A program made the position numbers and the translations under genes. A stretch of 64,000 nucleotides of DNA. It comes from Myxocyprinus asiaticus. Taxonomy: Eukaryota; Chordata; Actinopteri; Cypriniformes; Catostomidae. The notes beneath the pieces are model-generated. The model was not told where the DNA came from and made no database searches. It saw only the letters and a program-made list of their open reading frames with translations. The first letter of the stretch is position 1; each line of letters opens with the position of its first letter. The DNA is taken from positions 707,001-771,000 of the forward strand of contig NC_059363.1 in assembly GCF_019703515.2 (NCBI RefSeq), given 5' to 3'. Shown here one piece after another: positions 1 through 60,523 of this stretch.

Positions 1-1320
1 CCAATTTACTAACGAATGACTCTTATGAACTGGTTCTTTGAATGACTTGGTGAAAAAGACTCACAAACTCCTGAGTCATTTGATCGTGAATCAGAATCAT
101 CCGATTGAATCATTCTAACTAAATGATTCGTTAGAATGATTCAAATAATTATTCAAACCGATAACTCAGGAGTGGATCGAAATCATCCAGTTGAATCATT
201 CTAATAAAATGATTCGTTAGAATGATTCAATTGGATGATTCTGATTCACGATCGAATGACTCTTCGTGAATGACTCCCTGTTCTTCAAATTACTCGATCA
301 GACAGACTCACAAACTCCTGAGTTATTGGTTTGAATAATGATTCGAATCATGATTTGAATCATTCTAACGAATCATTTAGTTAGAATAATTCAATTGGAT
401 GATTCTGATTCACGATTGAATGACTCTTCACGAATGACTCCCGGTTCGTCGAATGACTCGATCAAAAAGACTCACTAACTCCTGCAAGTTATTGGTTTGA
501 ATTATGATTTGAATCATTCTAACAAATCATTTTGTTAGAATGATTCAATCGGATTATTCTGATTCATGAACAAATGGCTCTTCGTGAATGACGCGATGTT
601 CTTCAAATTATTCGATCAGACAGACTCACAAACTCCTGAATTATTGGTTTGAATCATGATTCGAATCATGATTTGAATCATTTAGTTAGAATGATTCAAT
701 CGGATGATTCTGATTCACGATCGAATGACTCTTCACGAATGACTCCCGGTTCGTCGAATGACTCGATCAAAAAGACTCACTAACTCCTGCAAGTTATTGG
801 TTTGAATTATGATTTGAATCATTCTAACAAATCATTTTGTTAGAATGATTCAATCGGATTATTCTGATTCATGAACGAATGGCTCTTCGTGAATGACGCC
901 CTGTTCTTCAAATTATTCGATCACACAAACTCACAAACTCCTGAGTTATTGGTTTGAATCATGATTCGAATCATGATTTGAATCATTCTAACGAATCATT
1001 TAGTTAGAATGATTCAATCGGATGATTCTGATTCACGATCGAATGACTCTTCGTGAATGACTCCCGGTTTGTCGAATGACTCGATCAAAAAGACTCACTA
1101 ATGCCTGCAAGTTATCGGTTTGAATCATGATTTGAATCATTCTAACGAATCATTTTGTTTGAATGATTCAATTGGATTATTCTGATTCATGAACAAATGG
1201 CTCTGTGTGAATGACTCCCTGTTCTTCAAATGACTCGATCAGAAAGACTCACAAACTCCTGAATTATCTGTTTGAATCATGATTTGAATCATTCTAACGA
1301 ATCATTAATCGAATGAGCAG
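1..1320. repeat. Palindrome-rich satellite, ~310-bp unit
   Basis: Tandem array of about four copies of a ~310-bp unit. The marker beginning tgttcttcaaatta recurs near 280, 598, 901 and 1220. A second marker beginning ggttcgtcgaatgactc recurs near 443, 747 and 1066. Each unit is therefore two diverged ~155-bp half-units. Every half-unit contains an inverted repeat (gaatcattctaac and gttagaatgattc with a short loop) and several tgactc motifs. It lies in or beyond the 3' part of the minus-strand actin gene. A related-looking sequence occurs at 1866-2000, so the array may have grown from a dispersed element; that is inference. Confidence 0.85.
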
Positions 1321-2100
1321 TGAATGAATCAATATCTGACTCTTACTGAATAATAACCGTTACTTTCATTCATGTCCGATTTGAAAAGGTATCACATTAT
1401 GAAATGTGGTTTGTGAGTTACTTTCTTACTAACTTTTCACAGAAAGGTTTTTTGTTTTTCCACTCAATAAATTCAAAATAATGTCTATATTTCCTCCTTG
1501 TTTATAGTTGTTGTCTGTTCAGCTGTCACAGAAATACAAACAGAACATAATTAATGCTTTAAATATATTCTATCAAACAATATTATTTAAAAATATGTTC
1601 AATCCAAGTAATGTACTTAAATGTAATTAACTTAATTGAACTTCAGAAGCTGTAATCTGATTGCATTTGTAATTTAAATTATAATGCGTTACACTACATT
1701 TTTAATTTAAAAGTAATATTACGGTAACTAATTGCCTTGGAAATCAGATTTCACTCAACTGAAGCAGGAGTTATTGAGTATGATGGTTATTGTTACTCAG
1801 TAAGTCGTTATTTTCATTTTTGACTGGCTAAAATGGTTTTAAAATATGTTCTGTCGCCTGTTTACAGTAAGAACTAGTGATGCCCGATTCGCAAATGAAT
1901 CACTCGGTGCAAATGAGTCGGTTCTTTTCAACAAACTGCTCAAATGGGTCTGCAAATCAGTTTGCGATTTACTCAGAATCTTTCAGATGCCTCCCGTACG
2001 GACTGACTCATTTGGAGTGGTTTTTCACACCATAAAACAGATATGGGATACTGTTAGGGGCCTCAGTAAGGGGCCTCAGCCCCCCTAATATTGTCAAAGT
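1321..2100. other. A+T-rich stretch with a dispersed-repeat fragment
   Basis: No gene is visible. The stretch at 1866-2000 (beginning agtgatgcccgattcg) looks like a fragment of a fish DNA transposon and shares short gaatcactc/gactc motifs with the satellite on its left. By position this would be the intron after codon 204 of the actin gene; the following actin exon is not present here. Confidence 0.5.
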
Positions 2101-2109
2101 CTACAGTCA

Positions 2110-3363
<1,254 letters not shown>

Positions 3364-3439
3364 TTAGTAGAAACACTAACAAGTAATAATTGACACTGAT
3401 AAACATGGTGCACTACATCATATATACTATATTACATTT

Positions 3440-3787
3440 ACTAAATAAACAAACAAACAAGAAATCATTTTCTTAGTATTTTTGTCTTATTTTCTGGGTT
3501 AAAATATCTTTACATCCTTAAAACAAGAAGGAAAATGCTTGAGAAGCAGAATGGGATTAGATATTAAGTCTCGTTTTCAAAGAAATTTTACATAATTTGG
3601 CAATGGGTTAAGGAAAATAAACTTGTTTTCCTTTTGAATCAAAAACCCCATTTGCAAATAGTTTTTTTCTTGTTATAAGCAAACAAGACAAAATATCTCA
3701 TGTCATTATAATATCATCATCTCTAAATGTATTTTGTTTTAATAATGTTTTGATATTTTTACTGGAAAACAAGACAAAAATACTAAG

Positions 3788-3790
<3 letters not shown>
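3440..3790. mobile_element. Inverted-repeat MITE in actin intron 1
   Basis: The left arm (near 3445, cttagtatttttgtctta) and the right arm (near 3765, ctggaaaacaagacaaaaat) are imperfect inverse copies around an A+T-rich centre, as in a short non-autonomous DNA transposon. The same arm sequences recur near 60530-60660 and 63090-63160. Confidence 0.55.

Positions 3791-3824
<34 letters not shown>
3790..3824. repeat. (TA)n microsatellite
   Basis: About 17 TA dinucleotides directly follow the inverted-repeat element in actin intron 1. The placement fits slippage at the element's A+T-rich edge. Confidence 0.95.
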
Positions 3825-3828
<4 letters not shown>

Positions 3829-5055
3829 TCTTTTTTTTAATTATTATTATTTAATTTTTTTGCAGTATAGCTTAATTTATGTTTGTTTTGAGGGAGGAAA
3901 TTGAAATTTAATAATACATAAGTACTAATAGTTACTAGTAAGCATAGTGCACTTTACTACGCTGATGGTATACTAACTATATCATACAAACAATAATATA
4001 TATACTGAAATATAGATTTTACGTGCAGTTTTACATTACTAGTTTAAATCATGTTACTAATAAGCGTGGTGCACCAGTACTACACTGAATCACAGACTCT
4101 ACATCCAGTTGTAGATTCTTTGAATTTATGCATCACGTTGCACATTGAATTTATTAACATTTAAATTTACATTAATTTAATAAGCTATTGATATACTACA
4201 CTATTTTGAGAGAGGAAATGTGATATAAATCGTCGTAGTAGAATTGACAATTTAGTAGAAATATTATTTAACAATTCTAACCAGTAGAATTGTTAAATAA
4301 TAATTGAATTCATCTTGGTTATGGAACGCTTAAAGCTCTCAGCGACAGGTGTTCCTTCTCTCTGTCAATCTCTCTCCTCTTGCCCCTGTAGGGTAACTGA
4401 AATCGAATCTCTTGTATCCAGGCAGCTCAAGACTTCCAGTCTGTAATTCCAGAGAAAGGATATAGTCTAACTGGAGGACAAACACTCTATTTAAAGCTCC
4501 ACCTCTCTCACACTTCCTTAGCACGCTCTGTATGCAGCTGTCGTCACATTGCATCACAGCTGCTTTACAGCTTCACTCCATTCATGCCATATTGCACTAT
4601 GATGCTTCAATATCAAATGAAAAACATTAACTCTAATCAGGCCGCTTGCTGTGAGACTCTCACTCTGAAGTTATTCTATCATTATCTCCTCCCCAAAAAG
4701 TTTACAGTAACAATATTAGTATGGTGTTTTAGTTGAACCAATGGCTATACTTTCATATAATCTAAAAACACACTAAACCAAACAGATATTCGCCTGCTTC
4801 GCCTGTCCCATACTTTACTGATGCTCGAATAGTAAATGAAAAACACAGTGCTAAATAAACTACTTGCAATCCATTTCACACTTAGTTTTGTCTTCTATCT
4901 TTTCTAATAATCTAACTACACTAACATCTTTATAATCTCAAGCGTAAAACATCTCAACCACACTCCAAAATCCAAATTAAAAATTAAATCTGTAGGTCTA
5001 AAAATATTTCGGATGTCCTGAGTTGCTCGCAAAACCAGATTTTAGTTGGACTCAC

Positions 5056-5095
5056 CAAGTTGTTATCACAAGACTGATGCTTCCACTGGGACAGA
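5056..5095 (-). other. actc1: Actin non-coding first exon
   Basis: On the minus strand a short 5' UTR exon ends in aacaacttg followed by the donor gtgagt (5055-5050). Its start is estimated from the TATA-like box ~25-30 bases upstream and is uncertain by several bases. Splicing to 3301 would remove a ~1.75-kb intron, the usual layout for vertebrate muscle actin genes. Confidence 0.65.
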
Positions 5096-5099
5096 GAGG

Positions 5100-5185
5100 C
5101 AAGGCGCGGGCCCCCCTTTAAATAAGACCGGCTCCTGGGGGTCGGGGCGGAGCATCTGGTTCACACAAGCCCAAATAAGAGTATA
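5100..5185 (-). promoter_or_regulatory. Actin promoter: TATA-like box, GC box, E-box, CArG-like box
   Basis: Read on the minus strand, a TATA-like cttatttaaa (5117-5126) lies just upstream of the inferred transcription start. Further upstream are a GC-rich block with ggggcgg (5143-5149), an E-box CATCTG (5153-5158) and a CArG-like element ccaaataaga (5171-5180, one base off the SRF consensus). This combination is typical of sarcomeric actin promoters driven by SRF and myogenic bHLH factors; the factor assignment is inferred from motifs alone. Confidence 0.65.
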
Positions 5186-5399
5186 CAAGAAAAAATAATT
5201 AAGAGACAATAAGCCCCTCCAGCCATGAATCTGATCTGCCTGGGTGGATTGGGCCTCCCTAAAATTAAGAAAGAATTCCTTAGAAATAGCGGGCCGAGTG
5301 CCAATAATCTCTGACATGAATATTTCATCTAAGATTTCAGTTTCAGGGTTAAATGCAGACAGATTCAGCTGTCTACACACGTCATATGACTGACTGTTG

Positions 5400-5748
5400 G
5401 AATATTCATTTGAAATCTAGCAGTGTTGATATTTGCACAACCAAACACCCAACATTTCTTTTGTAATTGTTTGCATACCTCATGGGCCATGCCAAGATTA
5501 TTTAAATCACAAATTGTGACATGCATCTTTTGGTATTTCATTTTATATTAATTATTATTATTATTACTATTATTTAAATATATAATATTATTTTTATTTA
5601 TATAAATAAAAAACATAACTATATTTATATTTTATTAATTAATAATAAATTTAATATATAATTATATATAAAAATTAAATTAAATTGTTATATATGTAAT
5701 ATTATATTATTAAATTATTATTATTCATTATTATAATTATTAGCAATA

Positions 5749-5806
<58 letters not shown>

Positions 5807-6130
5807 TTTTTTAAATAATGTAATAGTTATAATTAATTATAGATTAATGTATTATTTTATGTTTTAATTTTTTAAGTGTTGTTTACTCTTTATTGCATAA
5901 AAGAAGGGGCATAGCATCCATGTGAGAAATGTGTTTTAATCATTTTGACATCCGTTCATCCACTTTTGGGCTATAATCTTTTTTTTTTTTTTCTGTATGA
6001 CTTAATGTGTCCCTTTGCTATTCATGCAATTATAGGCCTGAAGACTATAACTTCATGCTTTTTGATATCTTTATTCATTATAATCGCACAGTGAGGACTT
6101 TAATAGCATGATTTATTTTTTTGTTATAGT
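5400..6130. other. A+T-rich intergenic stretch with (TA)n
   Basis: No coding signal is seen. A run of TA dinucleotides occupies 5751-5803, within a region dominated by TTA/ATA repeats. This is the space upstream of the actin promoter. Confidence 0.7.
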
Positions 6131-6137
6131 ATAATTT

Positions 6138-6208
6138 TCTGTAAAGCTGCTTTGAAACCATGTGTGTTGTGAAAAGTGCTATACAAATAAATATGACTTG
6201 ACTTGATT
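6138..6208 (+). repeat. Dispersed repeat tail, copy 1
   Basis: The segment ctgtaaagctgctttgaa ... gctatacaaataaa ... gacttgactt is one of four copies of a conserved fish-type repeat tail in the window (also 11210-11275, 20971-21042 and 56460-56520). It probably marks the 3' part of a retroposon. Confidence 0.7.
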
Positions 6209-6811
6209 ATTCAAATCATTCCTATGCCCTGTATCAAACCACATAAAATTCCTCACACATTTGTTTGGGAGATATTTGGCATAATAAATTCTGTTAGGCT
6301 GGTGTGGGATATACTGGGGTTTACTCAGCAATCTCTGGATATAATTTTGATTATTCAGCTTTTTACCAAAACAGGGTTCCTTGAGATGTCAAACTTAACT
6401 TGGGTTTGGTGGGTCTTGTTTTAGCAACATCTTAGAGGCTCCCTGCTCTCTTCAGGATGAATACTGTATATGTCAATGGGCCGATGTGCTGGCATGTGGA
6501 CTCGAACCCTAAATGTGCTTAACAGCTGAGGGGTAATGCTAGCTGGGCTCTCTCCCCCTCACTGGAGCTCAGATTGGCTGGGATGTCATAGTAGCATAGC
6601 TCTGATTGGCTTAGCTCTCTCCTTTTAGAGTCATAGTTCTCATCAGGTGTTATGAGCGTGAGGCCAGTAAAGCATTTGTGAACGGACATCCCATTGGTGT
6701 TATTCATAAGACTCCTGATCCCCAGCACCCCATTTGGAAATTTTACCTTACTATGGCAACATATGGAGCAGCAAATCAAGTTTCAAATCAAGTTGATAAT
6801 TGAAAAGACAC

Positions 6812-9303
6812 AGGAATTTCTGTTCAGGGATCAATAACGTGTTGTGTCGAAGTCTGTTCCCCCTATGTTTCCCCGGTCAGTGTTCCCCTTAGTGTCTTTA
6901 AACATTAAACATAAGGGGAACAGATTTTGGCAAAAGGGAAACAGACTTCGACAAAGGGGAAACAGACTTCGACAAAGGGGAAACATAGGGAAATAGACTT
7001 AGAAAACGGGGAAACATAGGGGGGACAGACTTCGACAAAGGGGAAACAGACTTCGACAAAGGGGAAACATAGGGGGGACAGACTTCGACAAAGGGGAAAC
7101 AGACTTCGACAAAGGGGAAACATAGGGGGGACAGACTTCGACAAAGGGGAAACAGACTTCGACAAAGGGGAAACAGACTTCGACAAAGGGGAAACATAGG
7201 GGGGACAGACTTCGACAAAGGGGAAACAGACTTCGACAAAGGGGAAACATAGGGGGGACAGACTTCGACAAAGGGGAAACAGACTTTGACAAAGGGGAAA
7301 CAGACTTTGACAAAGGGGGAAACATAAGGGAAACAAACTTCGACAAAGGGGAAACAGACTTTGACAAAGGGGAAACATGGGGGGACAGACTTCGACAAGG
7401 GGGAAACAGACTTTGACAAAGGGGAAACAGACTTTGACAAAGGGGGAAACATAAGGGAAACAAACTTCGACAAAGGGGAAACAGACTTTGATAAAAGGGA
7501 AACAGACTTTGCAAAGGGGAAACATAGGGGAAACAGACTTCGACAAAGGGGAAACAGACTTTGACAAAGGGGAAACATGGGGGGACAGACTTCGACAAAG
7601 GGGAAACAGACTTTGACAAAGGGGAAACAGACTTCGACAAAGGGGAAACAGACTGCGACAAAGGGGAAACAGACTGCGAGAAAGGGGAAACAGACTTCGA
7701 CAAGGGGGAAACAGACTTTGACAAAGGGGAAACATAGGGGGAACAGACTTTGACACCAACCCAAGGGGAAACATAGGGGGAACAGACTTCGACACAACAA
7801 TGTGCTTCTATCTATCACATAAAATTTATATGAGACAGGAATTTCTGTTCAGGGATCAATAACGTGTTGTGTCGAAGTCTGTTCCCCCTATGTTTCCCCA
7901 GTCAGTGTTCCCCTTAGTGTCTTTAATCATTAAACATAGGGGGAACAGATTTTGGCAAAAGGGAAACAGACTTCGACAAAGGGGAAACAGACTTCGACAA
8001 AGGGGAAACATGGGGAAATAGACTTAGAAAACGGGGAAACATGGGGGGACAGACTTCGACAAAGGGGAAAAATAGGGGGGACAGACTTCGACAAAGGGGA
8101 AACAGACTTTGACAAAGGGGAAACATAGGGGGGACAGATTTCAACAAAGGGGAAACAGACTTTGACAAAGGGGAAACATAGGGGGGACAGACTTTGACAA
8201 AGGGGAAACAGACTTTGCAAAGGGGAAACATAGGGGAAACAGACTTCGACAAAGGGGAAACAGACTTTGACAAAGGGGGAAACATAAGGGAAACAAACTT
8301 CGACAAAGGGGAAACAGACTTTGATAAAAGGGAAACAGACTTTGCAAAGGGGAAACATAGGGGAAACAGACTTCGACAAAGGGGAAACAGACTTTGACAA
8401 AGGGGAAACAGACTTCGACAAAGGGGAAACATGGGGAAATAGACTTAGAAAACGGGGAAACATAGGGGGGACAGACTTCGACAAAGGGGAAACAGACTTC
8501 GACAAAGGGGAAACATAGGGGGACAGACTTCGACAAAGGGGAAACAGACTTTGACAAAGGGGAAACATAGGGGGAACAGACTTCGACAAAGGGGAAACAG
8601 ACTTTGACAAAGGGGAAACATAGGGGGGACAGACTTTGACAAAGGGGAAACAGACTTTGCAAAGGGGAAACATAGGGGAAACAGACTTCGACAAAGGGGA
8701 AACAGACTTTGCAAAGGGGAAACATAGGGGAAACAGACTTCGACAAAGGGGAAACAGACTTTGACAAAGGGGAAACATAGGGGGAACAGACTTTGACACC
8801 AACCCAAGGGGAAACATAGGGGGAACAGACTTCGACACAACAATGTGCTTCTATCTATCACATAAAATTTATATGAGACAGGAATTTCTGTTCAGGGATC
8901 AATAACGTGTTGTGTCGAAGTCTGTTCCCCCTATGTTTCCCCAGTCAGTGTTCCCCTTAGTGTCTTTAATCATTAAACATAGGGGGAACAGATTTTGGCA
9001 AAAGGGAAACAGACTTCGACAAAGGGGAAACATGGGGAAATAGACTTAGAAAACGGGGAAACATAGGGGGGACAGACTTCGACAAAGGGGAAACATAGGG
9101 GGGACAGACTTCGACAAAGGGGAAACAGACTTTGACAAAGGGGAAACATGGGGGGACAGATTTCAACAAAGGGGAAACAGACTTTGACAAAGGGAAAACA
9201 TAGGGGGAACAGACTTTGACACCAACCCAAGGGGAAACATAGGGGGAACAGACTTCGACACAACAATGTGCTTCTATCTATCACATAAAATTTATATGAG
9301 ATG
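6812..9303. repeat. Three tandem inverted-repeat units filled with a 21-bp minisatellite
   Basis: Three head-to-tail units (about 6812-7835, 7836-8876, 8877-9303) share the same left end (caggaatttctgttcagg ... gtgttgtgtcgaagtctg) and right end (cagacttcgacacaacaatg ... aaatttatatgaga). The ends are inverse copies (gttgtgtcgaagtctgttcc against ggaacagacttcgacacaac), so each unit could fold into a long hairpin. The inside of each is a minisatellite of gacttcgacaaaggggaaac-type 21-mers, interrupted by an 11-bp taggggggaca insert. The third unit is about 40% as long because it has fewer 21-mers. The 21-mer lacks stops in all three minus-strand frames, which makes long false ORFs. I see no transposase. 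Confidence 0.9.
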
Positions 9304-9309
9304 AAAAGT

Positions 9310-10280
9310 ATCAATTATTCAAATGTAAATTTGTCTATTGAAGTTATTAAAATCACATCACTTTTTCATTACATCACCATTTTCACAAGTGCAACAATGG
9401 ATAAAAACTAAAATTTTGAAATCTGCTCAAACTGTTTCCAATTTACAAATCTCACAATAAACTCTTCTTGTCTATATTTAGACAAATAAATGTGTTTTCA
9501 AGTTGTCATGATAACAGAACGGTTTTTTATCAGAATGAGCGATGGATGGAGAGATTTGGCGAGGGTCTGATTCTGTGTCACAGTTGGTAACGATGGTTTA
9601 TGGGGGTTTATGGGGGGTCGTTCCTCCACATAGTCAACTGTTTGAGAATTTAACTATTAATAGCTGTTTTGTTCTGTCTGCAGTTAGAGTCGACTAAAGG
9701 AGGCACCCAGAATTCCACAGTATTTTAATAATCACAGTAAATCAACAAACAGAGCCCTGCACATGTCATTAATTTATAAAAATTTTAGTTTTTGGATAAT
9801 GAACACGCTTACCTCTCAAATTCTTCTAAAACCCACAAGACATTTCATTTTTAGGGTTAAAATAGAAATGTATTCACATTTTAGTGTATAAAATGCCCTG
9901 CTACTACTTATTATTCTATGTGTTTACAATTATATTCAAGTTATAATGCACGCATAAGAGATAAATAAATAATATGCTCTTTTTATTTTTACAGCGAGCT
10001 AGTTAATATGTGCATCATCTTACACACTTAAATAGCACACAAAAAAAGCTCACGTTCACTATGATATGAAATAATTCTCTGGACAGGATGTAAAATATAT
10101 TTACAAAAAATCTTAAATAAAAATGCTTTGAATGAATCACCCATACTGTAGGTTAAAGTGTATAAACTGTGTGGCATATACAGTATATATATGTATATAT
10201 ATTGAAGCATTTAAGCAGAAAAATCCATAAAGACACTTTATTATTTATTATCTATTATTATTCTATTATTAATTATTATT
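9310..10280. other. Intergenic, nothing recognised
   Basis: A+T-rich sequence with no convincing ORF, RNA gene or repeat ends. A short TA-rich run lies near 10180-10200. Confidence 0.6.
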
Positions 10281-10283
10281 ACC

Positions 10284-10480
10284 CAGGCTAGAACACTCTA
10301 GCAACTGCCTAGAAACTAACTGACAATGCTCCAGTAACCACACAGAACACCCTAACAACCACCTAGCAATGCCCTAGCGACCTCTCAGAACACCCTTGCA
10401 ACTGCCTAGAAACCATCCAAGCACCCTAGCAACCACAAATCAACACCCATATCTCAGCACCAGAACACCATAGAGACATG
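10284..10480. repeat. CCTAGCAAC minisatellite fragment
   Basis: Irregular repeats of the type ccctagcaaccacc/aacaccctagcaac. The same word family builds the much larger array at 56900-58600. Confidence 0.75.
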
Positions 10481-10489
10481 GCTCTTTCA

Positions 10490-11160
10490 ACTCGGGGCAG
10501 TTGGTGGGACATTGTGGTGATGTTTTGAGTTTTGCTGCTGCAAGCACCACACACATTTTCCTCAAAATGACCTATGTAGTTGTTATTATTATTCTTTTTT
10601 TAATTTGGGCTGGTGGATAACTGTGTATGTTGGTGTAGATCATATATATCATATATATAATTGTATATTGCTTTTCTGTGTATTATAGCTATAGTAGCAT
10701 ACATGTTAAAAAAGTATTGCATCAAGTTTGGAAACTATAGGTAATGATTATGTTTTATAGTCACTCTGTTAATTTTATTTCAATTTATAATAACATGCGT
10801 TATTCCAGTTTATGTCAATTAGTACACTTAGATAAATGTATTTATTTATTTGAAAAAAAAATGGGTTTATAAGCACTTTCCACAAAGAGTTTTACATTTT
10901 TATGACATCATTCATTTCTACAGTACACTCAAAAATGTTTTTAAGATTTATGCATTTCAGTTTCATGACAAAATTCCTTAAAATTAAATTGAATATTCTT
11001 TAACAAAATTTAATATAAAAGCTACATATCTTAAGTTTTATTAATTTAATTTAGTTAAAAACTAGACAATTCAATAGGATGGAATTTTGTTATGAAACTG
11101 AAATTCAGAAATCTTAAATAAACAGGTTTTTTCCAATAAAAACAAACAGCGCCTCCCAGC
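10490..11160. other. A+T-rich upstream region of the GCN2 gene
   Basis: No gene or clear repeat. Short similar blocks near 10930-10990 and 11040-11110 (with atgaaactgaaattcag/tgcatttcagtttcatga words) are imperfect inverse copies of each other, suggesting an old ~180-bp inverted-repeat element. Confidence 0.45.
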
Positions 11161-11209
11161 GTCAGAATGGTGGTACTGCAGCTGCGCGTCAAGACAAGTC
11201 GAGTAATTT

Positions 11210-11275
11210 ACATTTGTATAGCGCTTTTCACAACACACATCGTTTCAAAGAAGCTTTACAAAAAATCATGCATTA
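11210..11275 (-). repeat. Dispersed repeat tail, copy 2
   Basis: Inverse copy of the ctgtaaagctgctttgaa repeat, reading gcgcttttcacaacacac on the plus strand. It lies about 300 bp upstream of the GCN2 start codon and is followed by an A/C-rich run (11279-11335). Confidence 0.7.
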
Positions 11276-11339
11276 AAAAAACAAAAAAACAAACAAACAA
11301 ACAAACAAACAAAAAAAACAAAAAAACACAAAAAAAACA

Positions 11340-11545
11340 CGTACACGTAGACGTCATCAGAGCGACGCGGGGTCGTGACGCTGCCACGCGACAGCTGTTA
11401 TCATTACATGCCTCAACATGAGAAGTTTTATTTATCTTTTTTACACCTTCGGATGCTGTATTTATTAATTTATTTTATTTGCTATCGTGTTAAAGAGTCT
11501 GTTTCAGTGCGGAGGCCGAGTTTGATGCGACAGCGCTCATAATGC
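11340..11545 (+). promoter_or_regulatory. Probable GCN2 promoter / 5' UTR
   Basis: This is the only CpG-containing stretch near the first coding exon. It includes gacgtcat (11350-11357), which resembles an ATF/CRE half palindrome, and acgcggggtcgtgacgctgcc. No TATA box is evident. Transcription start cannot be placed from sequence alone. Confidence 0.4.

Positions 11546-11556
<11 letters not shown>
11408..11556 (+). promoter_or_regulatory. Overlapping upstream ORFs before the GCN2 start
   Basis: An ATG at 11408 opens a 44-codon ORF. Its last in-frame ATG (11525) and its stop TAA (11540-11542) are just before the main start. The A of that stop begins another ATG (11542) that opens a 4-codon ORF ending TGA at 11554-11556. 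That short ORF overlaps the GCN2 start codons (11546 and 11549) out of frame. If transcribed, this is a stop/start cluster that could lower GCN2 translation or depend on reinitiation. Whether it lies in the mRNA is unknown. Confidence 0.5.
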
Positions 11557-59063
<47,507 letters not shown>

Positions 59064-59631
59064 GTTTGTGCCGCCCTCTATTATTATTCCCAGTAAATAA
59101 ATCACATTCCTCTGGAAAAACTGTGAGGGAGAGCGTCTGCAGATGGGGATAAACTGGAAACCAGGGGAACTGTAGTGTTGACAGCAGGACGCAGGGTTTC
59201 AGGAATGCTTTCATTATTATGAGGGAAACCCCTCTCAATGAGTCACTTACACACAGGAAGAACAGTTTGTTCATTTAACTGGGCGGTAAAACACAATCGG
59301 TTGATCAAGGAACAAACACTGGTATTGTGTTGAATGATGGAATAGAAGTTAAACTAACAGAGCTTCGGTTATTCCACATAAAAACACCAGAATGAATAAC
59401 TTGTTCTTGAGTTCATGTTACACGGGATTCATCTGTAGTGTGAATAGAAACACTATTGTGGTTTTAAAGTACAAACTCAAAGTTACAATACAGACCTGCA
59501 GGAAACCACACAAATTACAACACTCAAGACCTCATGAAACCATAAATTCTGGAAAAACCTGCCCTCACTTTCATTTGTAACATACATTTTCACAAGGGAT
59601 CCACGGATATGGAAATGTTTTACATTCATAA

Positions 59632-60420
59632 CACTGTGTAACAAATGTTTGTTTTTTTGTTTGTTCCTGGGTAGTAAGTATTATTTCCTAATTGCTTATG
59701 CCTCAAAAGTATAGAAAATGGCTTTTATCCCCCACAAACTTTGCTTTTGTGACCAGCATAGTGATATTTTGCAATATTTCCAATGAGAAAACGGGCGAAT
59801 TTGTGTCTTTTCGTTCACATAAAGTCAGAAAAAACAACATATGAATCCAAATGAACATGTATTTATACTAAAGTAATGTTCAAAGCCGTGCTGGTCCATA
59901 ATGGTAACCAGTACCCGTCTCTTCCCCTGACTCACTCGGTGCACCTCAAAGAGGATTACAACAGCATCAAGACCTTGCTGGACACCTTGAAGTATGATGA
60001 GTACGCCTGGGAGGTCATAGGAGACTTCAGAATGGGTCTGTCTTTGCCTTTGGGACAGCAGGGACACCAAGGCGCTGGCGGGACCGCAGGCGGGACCGGC
60101 CACAGCGGACCGAGTTCTCTGTGGGGAGGAACAACATCAAGTGGGAGCCACTGGTGGACCCCCAGAAGGCGCTGATGCCAACACTGCACATCAAATTGGG
60201 CTTTATGAAACAATTTGTCAGAGCTCTAGATAAGGAGTCGGCAGCCTTCAAGTACCTTCAAGACTTCTTCCTTAAGCTGTCTGAGGCAAAGGTCAAAGCC
60301 GGTGTCTTCGTCAGATAAAGAAGGATTTTTGGGAATAATAGCCATTTTCTATACTTTTGAGGCATAAGCAATTAGGAAATAATACTTACTACCCAGGAAC
60401 AAAAATTGTGTTACATAGTG
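59632..60420 (+). mobile_element. CACTA/EnSpm-type element with transposase-like fragments
   Basis: The ends cactgtgtaac and gttacatagtg are inverse (the right end reads CACTA on the other strand). Long inner arms match (ttcctgggtagtaagtatta, aggcataagcaattaggaaa), and a perfect 3-bp duplication TAA flanks it (59629-59631, 60421-60423). Inside are two out-of-frame pieces of one protein: FKAVLVHNGNQYPSLPLTHS to WEVIGDFRM from 59876, and IKWEPLVDPQKALMP to AEAKVKAGVFVR-like sequence ending 60318. The family is widespread in fish; a frameshift separates the pieces. Confidence 0.82.
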
Positions 60421-60523
60421 TAATTGATGGATATTTTTGTTTTATAATAACCGATAAGTATTTTTGTTTTGTCTGATAACTGGCGGTCCAAGTCATTTTC
60501 CATTACTCCATTCCCATATACCA

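Noticed and set aside
4339..4557. Minus-strand 72-codon ORF and a tttaaatag TATA-like word near 4490 as an alternative actin promoter
   Set aside because: No splice donor leading to the actin acceptor was found and the 5117-5126 promoter with a first exon is better supported.
6898..9314. Long minus-strand ORFs (up to 306 codons) rich in PLCRSLFPLC
   Set aside because: They are translations of the stop-free 21-bp minisatellite in all three frames; no start context, splice sites or similarity.
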